Source: Galaxea fascicularis
Taxonomy: Eukaryota; Cnidaria; Anthozoa; Scleractinia; Euphylliidae
Assembly: GCA_948470475.1 (NCBI GenBank)
Contig: OX419335.1
Span: 40,715,025-40,779,024, forward strand
Reading direction: 5' to 3'
DNA: 64,000 nucleotides
Shown here: positions 9,770 through 18,987 of the stretch, piece after piece
Numbering within the stretch: the first letter of the stretch is position 1
Layout: each line of letters begins with the position of its first letter
Made by a program: the position numbers and the translations under genes
Notes under the pieces: model-generated
What the model was told of the DNA's origin: nothing
Databases searched by the model: none
What the model saw: only the letters and a program-made list of their open reading frames with translations

Positions 9770-9892
9770 ATGGAGAAACAGGTCGTTTCTAAGCGGTGGA
9801 TCGTGGACCGATCCAGCCAACAAACGGACGATGGCACAACCGAACGACTGTTCCTCGACATGTTGGACTACATCTTTCCGCGCTTACTGTAG
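9770..9892 (+). CDS. possible micro-protein, 40 aa
   Basis: Small ATG frame in an otherwise empty 354-bp spacer (9615-9968). It is polar at the N-terminus (MEKQVVSK) and ends in an amphipathic helix-like segment (LFLDMLDYIFPRLL). It lies 76 bp before the 9969 gene, so it could be a separate micro-protein, an upstream ORF or a 5' exon. Confidence 0.3.
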   Translation: MEKQVVSKRWIVDRSSQQTDDGTTERLFLDMLDYIFPRLL

Positions 9893-9968
9893 TGGAGTCG
9901 AACTCTTCGAATTCGTTTGTGCACAGGAGGCAACGATCTATTGACGTGGCAGTTTTGTTACTGGATGA

Positions 9969-11234
9969 ATGTCCAATTTCAGTAGTTTGCCAATTGTCTC
10001 TTGGGCAAAGTTAAACATGTATCTGAACAACGGCAAACTTGTGGAGTCTCGAAAACGATCGTGGGAATACGTCCGAAATGCGACGAGAGCCTTCCCGTCG
10101 CCCAAGCGTCCCCTGAGCGATTTTTCCGTGGCTCCTTGGTCGGGCGTGTTAGGAGCATTTCGGGAAGATAAAAAATATGCCAACTGGAACCAGTTTGCGG
10201 CGTTTGCAGTGCATCCGGGACGTTTTGATATCGATCCGTTCATCCCCATAAACGAAGAGCAAAACCCCATCACCCAAGACGTCTGGCTGAACACTTGCCA
10301 TCCTCTAGGGCAGTCGACGATTTGGGGAGATGGACGACTCATGTTTCAATACAGGGGCATCGACGTCTTGCGTCGCATTCCCAGGGACGATCCTTATGAC
10401 ACGGTAGAGCACTCGGTGGACGGCAAGGTGTTTGTCAATGGATATTTCATGAGGGAAGACGATCACGCTCTGCGCCAAGAAGTGTTGAAGGACTTATCCC
10501 AAGATTATCAAGCGGCACACAAAGAATTTGTGAAGTGCGTCACGTTTGCGGACCTGAAGTCTCATATCGGGGCATACGTGATGAGGGTGAGACAATTGAG
10601 GCAGTCGGTGGTGGCTTCCGAAGCCGAACAGTTCCACTACTCCGATTATCAGAAAACCATCTACAAATGGAGTCGACCCACAACAGTGAATGGAGGAAGC
10701 CAAGCAGCGGCTGGAGTAGAGGCGCTGCTAGGCTTGTGTATGGGCCCACAGGACTTATTCGATCTCTTTAGACCGATAGGTATCTGTTTTACCGGAAAGA
10801 ACAAGATCGATGCCGACAGCGACCTCGTTACTCTTCTGAGTGGTGGCTGTGGTAAGATGAAGATATCGTCGATGGACGACACCCTGTGTAAACGGGACGA
10901 GTCGGGGCCATTTACCTTGTGGCTGGTGTACCTACAGAAGAAGGCGAAGGTCGTCGAGAGTGGGAACGGTCATTTGGATAATTATCCGGACCTTGACCTG
11001 GTTATCACGAACAAGAGCGAGAATGCATTTCTCCAAGCCTATATGGCCAATGTAGAAATGGCTTCGTATTCGAGTAAAAACGACCCTCGTGAGATCACGC
11101 CCTTTTACTTTCTTTCGGTGGCAGTGATCAGATCTGGTTACCCTTGTCTCAACGACGACACCGAGGTTTTTATGACGTTGGCCGAACGGTGCGAGCCGAT
11201 TGTTTTAACCCCCTCGCGTGTAAGGTCACGATGA
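9969..11234 (+). CDS. hypothetical protein, 421 aa
   Basis: ATG start; a second ATG at residue 17 is also possible. Soluble, mixed alpha/beta composition without low-complexity regions or membrane segments. The size would suit a capsid triplex or another structural protein, but I see no diagnostic motif. Two AATAAA signals follow (about 11244 and 11257). Same direction as the nuclease gene downstream. Confidence 0.75.
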   Translation: MSNFSSLPIVSWAKLNMYLNNGKLVESRKRSWEYVRNATRAFPSPKRPLSDFSVAPWSGVLGAFREDKKYANWNQFAAFAVHPGRFDIDPFIPINEEQNPITQDVWLNTCHPLGQSTIWGDGRLMFQYRGIDVLRRIPRDDPYDTVEHSVDGKVFVNGYFMREDDHALRQEVLKDLSQDYQAAHKEFVKCVTFADLKSHIGAYVMRVRQLRQSVVASEAEQFHYSDYQKTIYKWSRPTTVNGGSQAAAGVEALLGLCMGPQDLFDLFRPIGICFTGKNKIDADSDLVTLLSGGCGKMKISSMDDTLCKRDESGPFTLWLVYLQKKAKVVESGNGHLDNYPDLDLVITNKSENAFLQAYMANVEMASYSSKNDPREITPFYFLSVAVIRSGYPCLNDDTEVFMTLAERCEPIVLTPSRVRSR

Positions 11235-11264
11235 ACGACATCAAAATAAATTCCAAGAAATAAA

Positions 11265-11333
11265 CCCCAAGAGTCCCATATAGTAACGCTTCTGTGATTC
11301 TTTGATAGAAAAAAATATATATATGGGACTTGG
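11265..11333. repeat. imperfect inverted repeat between two genes
   Basis: Left arm CCCAAGAGTCCCATATA and right arm TATATATGGGACTTGGG are reverse complements except for two extra bases in the left arm. About 35 bp separate them. The right arm covers the start codon of the nuclease gene at 11323. A hairpin in RNA or DNA is possible. Confidence 0.5.
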
Positions 11334-13089
11334 GTCGTGCGTGGCTTCTGCTTTGTGCGAACACGCGGTATTGACTCGAACCGTTTCCCTGGCGTGGTCA
11401 CAAAGACCACCGAAACAAACATGGGGAAAAAAAAACACTTGCGCCGACCCTCACGACCTTCTCGTCGTCAGGACTCGAGAGGATCTTGAAAAGATCAAGA
11501 CGATCGTCCTCGACTTGACGCAACTCGTCTACGCCTTTCCTAAGCTTGCCCGCCAATGGCTTTTCTCGCATTTTGACGTACCTATCGTCACGTTTGAGGG
11601 AGACAGCCTGGAAGATGCATTGGAGAAATGCGTGAATGGTGGTTATCACATCGGCTCGGTGGATCGCAAGGGAGGCGGAAAGTTCGTCGTCAACGTGGAC
11701 ACGTTTACCGATGAAATGTTGACCGGATTTCTTTTTGATTATCTACTGGACGTGCGTCGGGGATTGATGGGTCTGCTCCCGAATCTGATTGCGGCGTACT
11801 ATGTGATGGATGGCGAACGGCCCGCTGCCAAGACCACTACAACAAGAAAGAGATCTGCTGCAAAGAGCCACGGCGAAGACCACAAGATTAGGCAACAAAC
11901 AGTGTCGTTTCTGGGACCGGATCGTATCGGTCTCCTCGAACCCGCTCGCGTCGTAAAGGATGGACAGGAAATGTGGCAAGGATCTTTGTTTGACTATCTT
12001 CGTTCTTCGTCAAACATCTGGAATATGATTGATCGCCTGTCTTGTATGCTGGAACAAACCGATGGACAAAGTGAGCACCCCGTGGACGTATTCGTCGCGA
12101 GAGGATGGCATTCTGGCCACGAATCGAGTGCCAGGTGGTTTCGCGTTGCGGGTGCGCGACCCGAATGTGTGCGCCCCTTGACCGACTATTTTAACAAGAC
12201 CGTCGACTTGGAAGCAGATTCGGTGATGGTTCGTCTGGGTTCGCTAGCCGTGACCCATCTGGGTGGTCCTTGTTTCTTGTCGACGAGTGACACCGACGTT
12301 CTGGTGTCGCTGATGTCTCACGGTTCGTGCGATTTGATCTGGGCCAAGCAATTGACGTTCAAAGATTCCAGTGAAGAGGTGGTGCGCACGCGACCAGGTG
12401 GTGGGCCAACTAATCCGACCTTTACGCCCGACCGCATAAATTTGAAGCACTTGAACCCTCTGCGAGAACCAGCAATACGTGAGGTTCATCTCTATAAGGA
12501 ACACTCTAACACCTTTCTGTTTTCGTCATGCGAGATCGGCGAAACGTCAAAGTGGTCAGCAGAAGAAGCCGAACGTCGATTGTGTGCCATCTTCATTGTG
12601 TTGCTAGGTGGTTGCGACTTTTGCGAGAGCATAAGAATGTTTGGATCACGGAGTATGGTAAAACTGCTGAGCCAGAAGCCCAAACTGCAAGGGGTATGTT
12701 TCTCCCGCGTGACTCTGATCGAACACATGACGAAAGAGACGGAGCAGGGAATGCGTCACGACTGTTTGCAACACTTTTGCGACAAGATTCTTTTTCCTTG
12801 GCGTTGCGGAAACTTTGCGTGTCTGGTCGAGGTGAAATTCGATGCCATGAAAATGTTGATTCGCAAAGCTTCTAATAACCCAATCGATGGTTCAGATTGG
12901 AAACCTTTCTGTCGTCGTCTCTGTTATTCGACCAGCATTCTTTCGTGTGTCGGCATTGGTCTGGAAAGACATATCAAAAGGACTGGACAGCTCGCCGAGA
13001 ACTTTGGCTATGACCCGCAAAGAAATTTCGAATACATGCTTTCCGATCAAGAGGAGTGTGAATCGTTGGAAAAAAGACCGCGAGTCTGA
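11323..13089 (+). CDS. XPG/FEN1-superfamily nuclease, 588 aa
   Basis: Predicted structure-specific 5' nuclease. The acidic residues of the XPG fold occur in order: D64 (IVLDLTQLVY), D163 (VMDGERP), E297/D299 (DLEADS), D323/D325 (TSDTDVLVSL) and D432 (GGCDFCESI, very close to the FEN1 motif around its last catalytic Asp). Between the N and I regions is a long basic insert (residues about 165-195). At 588 residues it is longer than FEN1. Herpesviral UL41 host-shutoff proteins belong to the same superfamily, so an RNase role is an alternative to a DNA-repair or replication role. The frame opens with TTG at 11302; the ATG at 11323 is preferred. AATAAA at 13146. Confidence 0.7.
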   Translation: MGLGSCVASALCEHAVLTRTVSLAWSQRPPKQTWGKKNTCADPHDLLVVRTREDLEKIKTIVLDLTQLVYAFPKLARQWLFSHFDVPIVTFEGDSLEDALEKCVNGGYHIGSVDRKGGGKFVVNVDTFTDEMLTGFLFDYLLDVRRGLMGLLPNLIAAYYVMDGERPAAKTTTTRKRSAAKSHGEDHKIRQQTVSFLGPDRIGLLEPARVVKDGQEMWQGSLFDYLRSSSNIWNMIDRLSCMLEQTDGQSEHPVDVFVARGWHSGHESSARWFRVAGARPECVRPLTDYFNKTVDLEADSVMVRLGSLAVTHLGGPCFLSTSDTDVLVSLMSHGSCDLIWAKQLTFKDSSEEVVRTRPGGGPTNPTFTPDRINLKHLNPLREPAIREVHLYKEHSNTFLFSSCEIGETSKWSAEEAERRLCAIFIVLLGGCDFCESIRMFGSRSMVKLLSQKPKLQGVCFSRVTLIEHMTKETEQGMRHDCLQHFCDKILFPWRCGNFACLVEVKFDAMKMLIRKASNNPIDGSDWKPFCRRLCYSTSILSCVGIGLERHIKRTGQLAENFGYDPQRNFEYMLSDQEECESLEKRPRV

Positions 13090-13145
13090 CACCCATAACG
13101 CATATACACGGTACAAAACGAGAAGTTTCTGGCTGAAGATTTTTT

Positions 13146-13207
13146 AATAAAGTCTCCGACTAGATAAACGGGTATTTATTTAATTGAGTGTGTGGGTTTT
13201 TTTTATT
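13146..13207. terminator. convergent polyadenylation signals
   Basis: AATAAA on plus at 13146-13151 for the nuclease gene and on minus at 13202-13207 for the 13213-14292 gene. Confidence 0.65.
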
Positions 13208-13212
13208 TTACA

Positions 13213-14292
13213 TCACGACAACGCAGAAACCGGGGCTCTGCACACGCGACTTATATCGTAACCATCTTCGGTCAGTCGCAGATTTTGAGTGAATGACAAT
13301 ACGAGGAGTGTCTGCGTTGGAATGGTTACTCCGGATTCCACTTCTCGACAAGGTCGAGGAATCTGGATTACGTATTTGGGAAGGACGTCGACAAAGTCTA
13401 GGTCGTGGTACATCGAGAAGTCGCATCCTTTCACATCGCGACCTTTTCTGGTCAAGAGAGGAAAGTGCATAGATGAAATGCGACACACGAGGCACATGGG
13501 CTGTCCCCAGTGCCATTGCGATTCGTGCTTTGAGCAATCGTTGTTCTCCAGATAATCGGTCAATGCGCGATATGGTGGTAGTTCAAAGGGTCGTTGACCG
13601 TGTACCGTGTCGACGAGACATGATCCCTGCCAACCCAAGCAACGTCTCAGTTGCATGGGATTTTGTACTCCCCGCCATTTGAAACACAGTGCGAGCTTTA
13701 AATGCGAGCGCGTCATCGGACGTCCCACAACGGACAGCGAGGACGGAACGTGCCAGCGATCGGCCACGGTATCCTTTTGAAACAGAGAAGCCGAAGCTTC
13801 TAAATGACAACCAATCGACACCACGTTGAGAATGCGCATCACGTTCCGACGCATCTCGTCTTCGCACTCTCCCTTTTTCGTAATGTAGCGTTCTATCATT
13901 TCGCTCTTGTACAGAGCAAACCATTCGCCATAGTCCAAACATCTGTCGGCGTCCTTTAACAATTCATCCAAGAAAGCGGTATCCTCGGTGCTGGTCGGTT
14001 GAATGGTCAGATGCGCAGACGCCGTCGTTGCAATGCGTTTAAATCGCGTCTTGTGGCAATCTTCGGTAGCATGACGCTTTTGGCTGACCGGCAATGTATT
14101 TGTCGGCTCCAAATGAATGGTATCGCGAAGTTTACGCGGTCGTCGGACGAAGCGAGAATTCCCGGGATCCTCTTTGTCCAGAGATCGAGCGTCTACCCGC
14201 AATGCCAAGTTGTCTATGGACAAGAGACGTTTAAACTGCTCTTGCGTGGACGGGCAGAGGAGGTCAGTGCGTTCCGGTGGAAAGAGGTTCAT
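13213..14292 (-). CDS. hypothetical protein, 359 aa
   Basis: Complete ATG frame. The first quarter is basic and polar (RRPRKLRD, QKRHATED, TRFKRI), the rest globular with scattered Cys and His, including HWGQPMCLVC followed by SSMHFPLL, which could bind zinc. No known family. The start codon overlaps the stop of the upstream gene (ATGA at 14289-14292), so the two are probably read from one transcript. Confidence 0.7.
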   Translation of the reverse strand: MNLFPPERTDLLCPSTQEQFKRLLSIDNLALRVDARSLDKEDPGNSRFVRRPRKLRDTIHLEPTNTLPVSQKRHATEDCHKTRFKRIATTASAHLTIQPTSTEDTAFLDELLKDADRCLDYGEWFALYKSEMIERYITKKGECEDEMRRNVMRILNVVSIGCHLEASASLFQKDTVADRWHVPSSLSVVGRPMTRSHLKLALCFKWRGVQNPMQLRRCLGWQGSCLVDTVHGQRPFELPPYRALTDYLENNDCSKHESQWHWGQPMCLVCRISSMHFPLLTRKGRDVKGCDFSMYHDLDFVDVLPKYVIQIPRPCREVESGVTIPTQTLLVLSFTQNLRLTEDGYDISRVCRAPVSALS

Positions 14293-15014
14293 GCTTGGTC
14301 TTTTTTTCTCGTTAGAACGGAGAATGATGGGAAAAGAGTGGCTTCCAATGGATCAGCCTTTTGTAAAAACGCCATGTCAAACAGTATTTGCTTGCGTATC
14401 CGCTCGATTTCCAAGCGTTGGTTCTTAGCGTTTTGCAGTCGTTGTCGCAAGATGTTTTGGTCTTGCATGTAGCAAACGAGCGACGAGTGTTGTTGAAGGT
14501 TGTTAAAGACCAAGGACTCTTCGCTGTTGATGCCCATGGTCGTGATCGTTTTTAAGGCTTGGGTGAGACGTTGACACGAACTCTCTATGTAGTCGATCAT
14601 TTCCAGGTAGTAATCTCGGAGATTGTGCGTCGAATAATCTTTGGCTATTTCTGCTGTCTCTGTTAACTCTTTCCATTCCCTTATCCGTTGTGTGTTCTTT
14701 TCCAACAACTCATCGATGTCATTTTTGAGTTGATTCGTGACTTGTCGCTGATTTCGAAGTTGTTCGCGTTCGGTAGCCAGTTGCTCTCGGATGTGACGGT
14801 TCTCGGCGATGGCGTACAGGGCAGCAGCGTGACGTTTCGTGTCGGAGAAGAGAGGAAATTCGAACGCGATTCTCAAACCGTCTACGAAGAAAAGATAAAA
14901 TTGCCACGGGAGAGTTAACGACTTGCACCATTCGTTGTATCTATTATCTACTGCAACAAGTGCCTCTTCGATGTCATTGGTTTCCAACGCAGAATATCGC
15001 TTCATCTTGATCAT
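14289..15014 (-). CDS. coiled-coil protein, 241 aa
   Basis: The frame begins at a TTG (15056), but the first ATG is at 15014. It has a helical N-terminal part with FYLFFVDGLRIAFEF, then long heptad-like helices (residues about 70-215, rich in Glu, Gln, Arg and Leu). Probably an oligomeric structural or tegument protein. Its ATG shares bases with the ATG of the divergent gene at 15013, both using one CATG. The stop overlaps the next gene's start. Confidence 0.65.
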   Translation of the reverse strand: MIKMKRYSALETNDIEEALVAVDNRYNEWCKSLTLPWQFYLFFVDGLRIAFEFPLFSDTKRHAAALYAIAENRHIREQLATEREQLRNQRQVTNQLKNDIDELLEKNTQRIREWKELTETAEIAKDYSTHNLRDYYLEMIDYIESSCQRLTQALKTITTMGINSEESLVFNNLQQHSSLVCYMQDQNILRQRLQNAKNQRLEIERIRKQILFDMAFLQKADPLEATLFPSFSVLTRKKDQA

Positions 15015-15804
15015 GGACGCGTCTCCGTCCAGTGCATTTATGAGAGGAAACAACAACTACACGGATCTCGTGTCGGAAGCTCTGAATCTCAAGCGATCCC
15101 GGCAAGAGTTAGGTGAAAGCAAGGAAACGATAGCGAAGTTGCAGAGAAGACTTGCTGCAGCGGACCGAGCGGCTACAGATGCATCTGTACAGCATGCCGC
15201 CGATATTTCGAGAGTCGAACGCCAGCGCGACGAGTTTCGTGAACTGTTGAAAGAAAAAACCAACATGCTCGCCTCGGAGACGGAAAAAGCGCAAAAACTC
15301 GACGCGGATTTGACGAGAGCGAACGAAACTATCGCGCGGTTGGAGAGAGAGATTGGCTCGCATCTCGCAAACCCGCTTCACGTCCATGTTCGACAAGGGA
15401 ATGCCTACGATGCACTACTTGACCTGGTGGTCACAGGCTCGAGCGACCAGAAGACGTTGGTAGATTGGTATCGCAACGACGTCACCCACACTTCTAACAT
15501 GACATGGCAGACTTTTCTGAACGAGACGATGAAAGAGATTCGGGTGTTTGTTGATAACTTAGGCGGATCACGATCGAAGCAGGGGTGGAAACAGAGCGTC
15601 GAGTTCATGGTGGACAAGGTGACAAAAGTGGAAAGCCTGCAACCGCCCCTCGTGCGTTACGTACAACGCCATTCAGAATTCGAGAAAATGAAGACAAAAA
15701 AAATGACCAAGGCCCAAATGGCAGACTTTCGAAGGGAGATTTTTGTGGCATTTCGGGCTTTGGGAGATGCCTTTTATTCGAACATGACAAACAATCAGAT
15801 GTAA
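15013..15804 (+). CDS. coiled-coil protein, 263 aa
   Basis: Starts MDASPSSAF. An ATG at 14971 in the same frame would add 14 residues; the TTG at 14923 is unlikely. Residues about 20-120 form a strong coiled coil (LKRSRQELGE, ERQRDEFREL, ETEKAQKLDAD), followed by a globular C-terminal domain with two NMT sequons that probably carry no meaning in a soluble protein. Function unknown. Its neighbour on the other strand is also a coiled-coil protein, so the two may be partners (inference). It ends at a palindromic poly(A) site. Confidence 0.7.
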   Translation: MDASPSSAFMRGNNNYTDLVSEALNLKRSRQELGESKETIAKLQRRLAAADRAATDASVQHAADISRVERQRDEFRELLKEKTNMLASETEKAQKLDADLTRANETIARLEREIGSHLANPLHVHVRQGNAYDALLDLVVTGSSDQKTLVDWYRNDVTHTSNMTWQTFLNETMKEIRVFVDNLGGSRSKQGWKQSVEFMVDKVTKVESLQPPLVRYVQRHSEFEKMKTKKMTKAQMADFRREIFVAFRALGDAFYSNMTNNQM

Positions 15805-15813
15805 TAGATTTTT

Positions 15814-15831
15814 TTTTATTGATCAATAAAA
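15814..15831. terminator. 18-bp perfect palindrome holding polyadenylation signals for both strands
   Basis: TTTTATTGATCAATAAAA reads the same on both strands and gives AATAAA to each of two convergent genes. The TAA stop of the minus gene (15816-15818) lies inside it. Confidence 0.75.
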
Positions 15832-17243
15832 GTTACATCAAACCACGCAAATACAGACGCGAGACCAGATTCTTCCGTCCATTCTGTGGGGGCTTGAACA
15901 TTTGGAGCATTTGCGACAACCACATGCTCTGTCACGTTCAATGCCACCCAAGCAGCATAGGCCTTGGACATCGAGCGGCTCGTTGGAAAACACGTGCAAA
16001 GTTTCAAAAGTTGCTTGAGATGCCAGTGAGCAAAATCCAACAGCAAGACGGTCTTTGCACTTTGTTCTTCAACATGAGCCAAACGCGTCGTTTTACGATA
16101 CACGCGCGCGGCCACCTCTCGAATGCATTCGGTTGACGACATTGCAGACGAAGGACTGTTGGAGACCACCAATTCGATCGTGGCTAGATCTTTTGGCGTC
16201 TTTTCAAATTGATTCAGTAACTGTCGACGCTCGGGAGAGTCTGGAGTGATGGTAGAATCGTATACCAAGAGATATTTGCTCGCTGTATGGACCATGATGC
16301 GAGCAAGACGATCCAAGGGTCGCACGCACACTGGTCCGGCATCGACGAATGTCCGTGGCGACCGGCACATGCCTTCCATCTCGGGCACTCGGATTCGAAG
16401 CGGACTGTAATAAAATTTACGGTCTTTCACGTCCCATCTCCTTGCGATGCAAAGTTCCACAAGACGTTCCCAGGCACGTCGATCGACTTCTTCGACAGGT
16501 TCGTGCAACAGAGGTGCAGTGCCAGCAAAGAGCATCCCGTAACATCGAAGGATCGCATGATCCTCGTTGGTGGTTGCAGGATCCACTCTACACAACAGAC
16601 GATAGCCCTCGTCAGAGTCACCGTCAAAGACGGGCATCAGTGTACCGGGGTCAACGATTCGAGACGTATGCAAGACGTGTCTTTGACGCTGCAAAGGCAA
16701 GCGGCTTCTCGTCAAGAGGTCATTTAGCCAAGTCAAAAGTTCCTTGCGACCCATAATGGCGTCTACGGCGAGACCTTCTTCTTGCCGAAGGTCTTTCGAC
16801 AGCGCGCTCTCCAACGACGTCCAAAAATCGAGTCCACCCGTTTGGATCCACTGCTTTCCTCGAGCGACTTTTTGGCCTTTGGTTCTCTCCACGGTCTTCC
16901 AAAACCAGGAGACGGCCTTCGTCCACGTTGCTGTTTTGCAGTTACGAGGAACGAAGACTCGAAGAGCCGCTCGAAGTACGTCTGGACGAAACGCATACGC
17001 AGGACCGATACTCGCGCAACAGAGTCGAACACCAAGACACGGCCTCGGATGCAAGATTGACACGTAAAACGGGTTGCGTTCCACCCCCAGTGTCGAAATT
17101 TGAGTTGCCTTTGCAGGGGTATTGGCATTGCTGAAGGAAATGACGGTCGCATGCGAAACGGTACGATCAGCATCACATCCTCGTTCCAAAATGGGTCCAG
17201 GCAGTGTTCTCAACAGAAATAGTTGTTCGTTGACTTCACACAT
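15816..17243 (-). CDS. hypothetical protein, 475 aa
   Basis: The open frame begins at a TTG within the upstream gene. The first ATG, at 17243 (MCEVNEQLFLL), lies 11 bp past that gene's stop and is the natural start. Soluble, no membrane segment, several dispersed Cys. A Trp-rich stretch (residues about 110-130) and long helical parts are visible. I recognise no family. It is the downstream partner of the portal candidate, so a particle or packaging role is plausible. Confidence 0.7.
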   Translation of the reverse strand: MCEVNEQLFLLRTLPGPILERGCDADRTVSHATVISFSNANTPAKATQISTLGVERNPFYVSILHPRPCLGVRLCCASIGPAYAFRPDVLRAALRVFVPRNCKTATWTKAVSWFWKTVERTKGQKVARGKQWIQTGGLDFWTSLESALSKDLRQEEGLAVDAIMGRKELLTWLNDLLTRSRLPLQRQRHVLHTSRIVDPGTLMPVFDGDSDEGYRLLCRVDPATTNEDHAILRCYGMLFAGTAPLLHEPVEEVDRRAWERLVELCIARRWDVKDRKFYYSPLRIRVPEMEGMCRSPRTFVDAGPVCVRPLDRLARIMVHTASKYLLVYDSTITPDSPERRQLLNQFEKTPKDLATIELVVSNSPSSAMSSTECIREVAARVYRKTTRLAHVEEQSAKTVLLLDFAHWHLKQLLKLCTCFPTSRSMSKAYAAWVALNVTEHVVVANAPNVQAPTEWTEESGLASVFAWFDVTFIDQ

Positions 17244-17253
17244 GTTTTTGAGC

Positions 17254-18987
17254 TCAGCGACGTGCTCTCTTCCTGTGGTGGCCCCAGTCTGATTCGCCGT
17301 CTTCACTGTAATCGTCCCCGTCGTCATCGTCCCCGTCTGTAGTGGCAGCAACTCCCTCGGCAGTGGCAATGGACACGACGGATTGAGGCACGATTACTGC
17401 TTGTCCCGTGCGGTACGGATCGATCTGTCTATACCCCATGCTTATGTCAGATGCTCTATGACCAGTGTTGCACATCAACCATAATTTCATGCGACTGCTC
17501 GGGAGAATGCGATCCATGAGTTGAAATTTTTGCAGACCCATGGATCGTCGGAGGTTGTTGACGGGTTTCATGGGTAAATGTTCTCTAGCCAACCACGCCG
17601 ACAAGACGTCGCGGATCAAAAAGCGCTGAAGAATGACACTCTTCACAGAGACATCTTCATCGCGAACGTCACCCATCGCTGCTACCAGAGCTCGCGATAA
17701 TCCTTGACGCGTACCGACCTCGTTGACTTTCTTAGAATAAAGCGTCTCGCCCAGTATAGCTCTCGTCACCTCCATTTCATAAAGTCTTTCTAACGTGTCA
17801 TAGTTTAAGGCATTGGGACGCACGTTTAAATGAGAACCGACGTGAGTGGAACCTTTTGGAAGTTCATATTGCACCGGCAAATTGATCGCTTCGCCCGCAC
17901 GCCCGTTTACGCACCTTTGCATCAACTCCTCCAGCACCCGTTTGTCCTCTCTCAGTTTTTGCTTCTCTTTGTGATGGCGTGCCTTGAGTTGACAGAGTTT
18001 TTCTTCCATCTCTTGGTGAGTGCGTCGTCTGGCACTCGCTAGGAATCCACTGCCACTCAGTTCCTCGGCTCCTCCCATGCCACACGCATCGGTCGACATG
18101 GCAGCCGCCAACTCGCCCAGTCGAAAGGCCGTAGACGTGCCCTGGTTTACCTCTTCGCGCAACATGCGTTGCCGAAGCCTGGTCTTTTGCCGTTCCCTCT
18201 TCTCTTCTTCGAGCAGATCGTCCTTGTCTCTATTTTCTTGAACATCTGACGTGACGATGTAAGGTCTAGAGGCGATCATCAGGGAGCGATCGTGAGCCTC
18301 GCGAAGAAGCAATAGTTTTCTGCGTAGGGGCAAGAGCATGGACAAGTCGCTATTTGGACGTTCCTCGTCTGTCGATGAACGGAAGAAGAACAACTCGAAG
18401 GGCCCCTGGTCCTCCTGTTGATCGATGCCTCGGCAAACGTACCTTCCAGATGGTTGTAGACGGACCACCACAAACTCGAGAGGTACGTATGGGACGACTC
18501 GACGTCCGTCGTCCAGAGTCTTGTAGCCTAGTGGCGTAAAACCGTACCTGATGGCATTTAGAGTCGCCAGTTGGATGCATCTTTCCAAGTGTGGCAAGAG
18601 AGTGGCTTCGAAATCGTCCCTAAGTGTATCGATTTCTTCCAACTCGGCCTCGGTCGTTTCGTCCCCTTCTCTTGAATTTTCGCTAAACTGACGAACGAGA
18701 CCCTCGAGAAACATGTCCATCGCGTTGAGACCGTTTTTGTGTAGAGCGTCGATACAACGCAGCACGTGATGATCCTCTTCGGAAAATCGTTTCAATTCCT
18801 TCGTAAAGTCGGTGGGAAACACCCGCACCATGCATCCACCCCGTTGCCCCAGTAACTCTTCACGATTGAGACGATAGATGTCGGCCATGGCTCGCTCGCG
18901 TCGTTCTTCCAATAAAGTGTGGGCGTATCTCGAACCATCGACCACAAATGACCAACATCGCTTCAATCCCCTTTGGAAGTCATCCAT
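17254..18987 (-). CDS. candidate capsid portal protein, 577 aa
   Basis: Not a secure call. The centre resembles the portal fold. A beta-rich part contains VPLEFVVVRLQPSGRYVCRG. It is followed by PFELFFF, a polar loop, SDLSMLLPLRRKLLLLREAHDRSLMIASRPYIV, whose long helix could be the portal stem, and then a charged coiled coil (EEEKRERQKTRLRQR, QLKARHHKEKQKLRED). The C-terminus is an acidic run ending in a basic RKRARR. Length is near that of herpesvirus UL6-type portals. An alternative is an unrelated helical tegument protein. It overlaps the upstream membrane gene by 25 bp. Confidence 0.4.
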   Translation of the reverse strand: MDDFQRGLKRCWSFVVDGSRYAHTLLEERRERAMADIYRLNREELLGQRGGCMVRVFPTDFTKELKRFSEEDHHVLRCIDALHKNGLNAMDMFLEGLVRQFSENSREGDETTEAELEEIDTLRDDFEATLLPHLERCIQLATLNAIRYGFTPLGYKTLDDGRRVVPYVPLEFVVVRLQPSGRYVCRGIDQQEDQGPFELFFFRSSTDEERPNSDLSMLLPLRRKLLLLREAHDRSLMIASRPYIVTSDVQENRDKDDLLEEEKRERQKTRLRQRMLREEVNQGTSTAFRLGELAAAMSTDACGMGGAEELSGSGFLASARRRTHQEMEEKLCQLKARHHKEKQKLREDKRVLEELMQRCVNGRAGEAINLPVQYELPKGSTHVGSHLNVRPNALNYDTLERLYEMEVTRAILGETLYSKKVNEVGTRQGLSRALVAAMGDVRDEDVSVKSVILQRFLIRDVLSAWLAREHLPMKPVNNLRRSMGLQKFQLMDRILPSSRMKLWLMCNTGHRASDISMGYRQIDPYRTGQAVIVPQSVVSIATAEGVAATTDGDDDDGDDYSEDGESDWGHHRKRARR

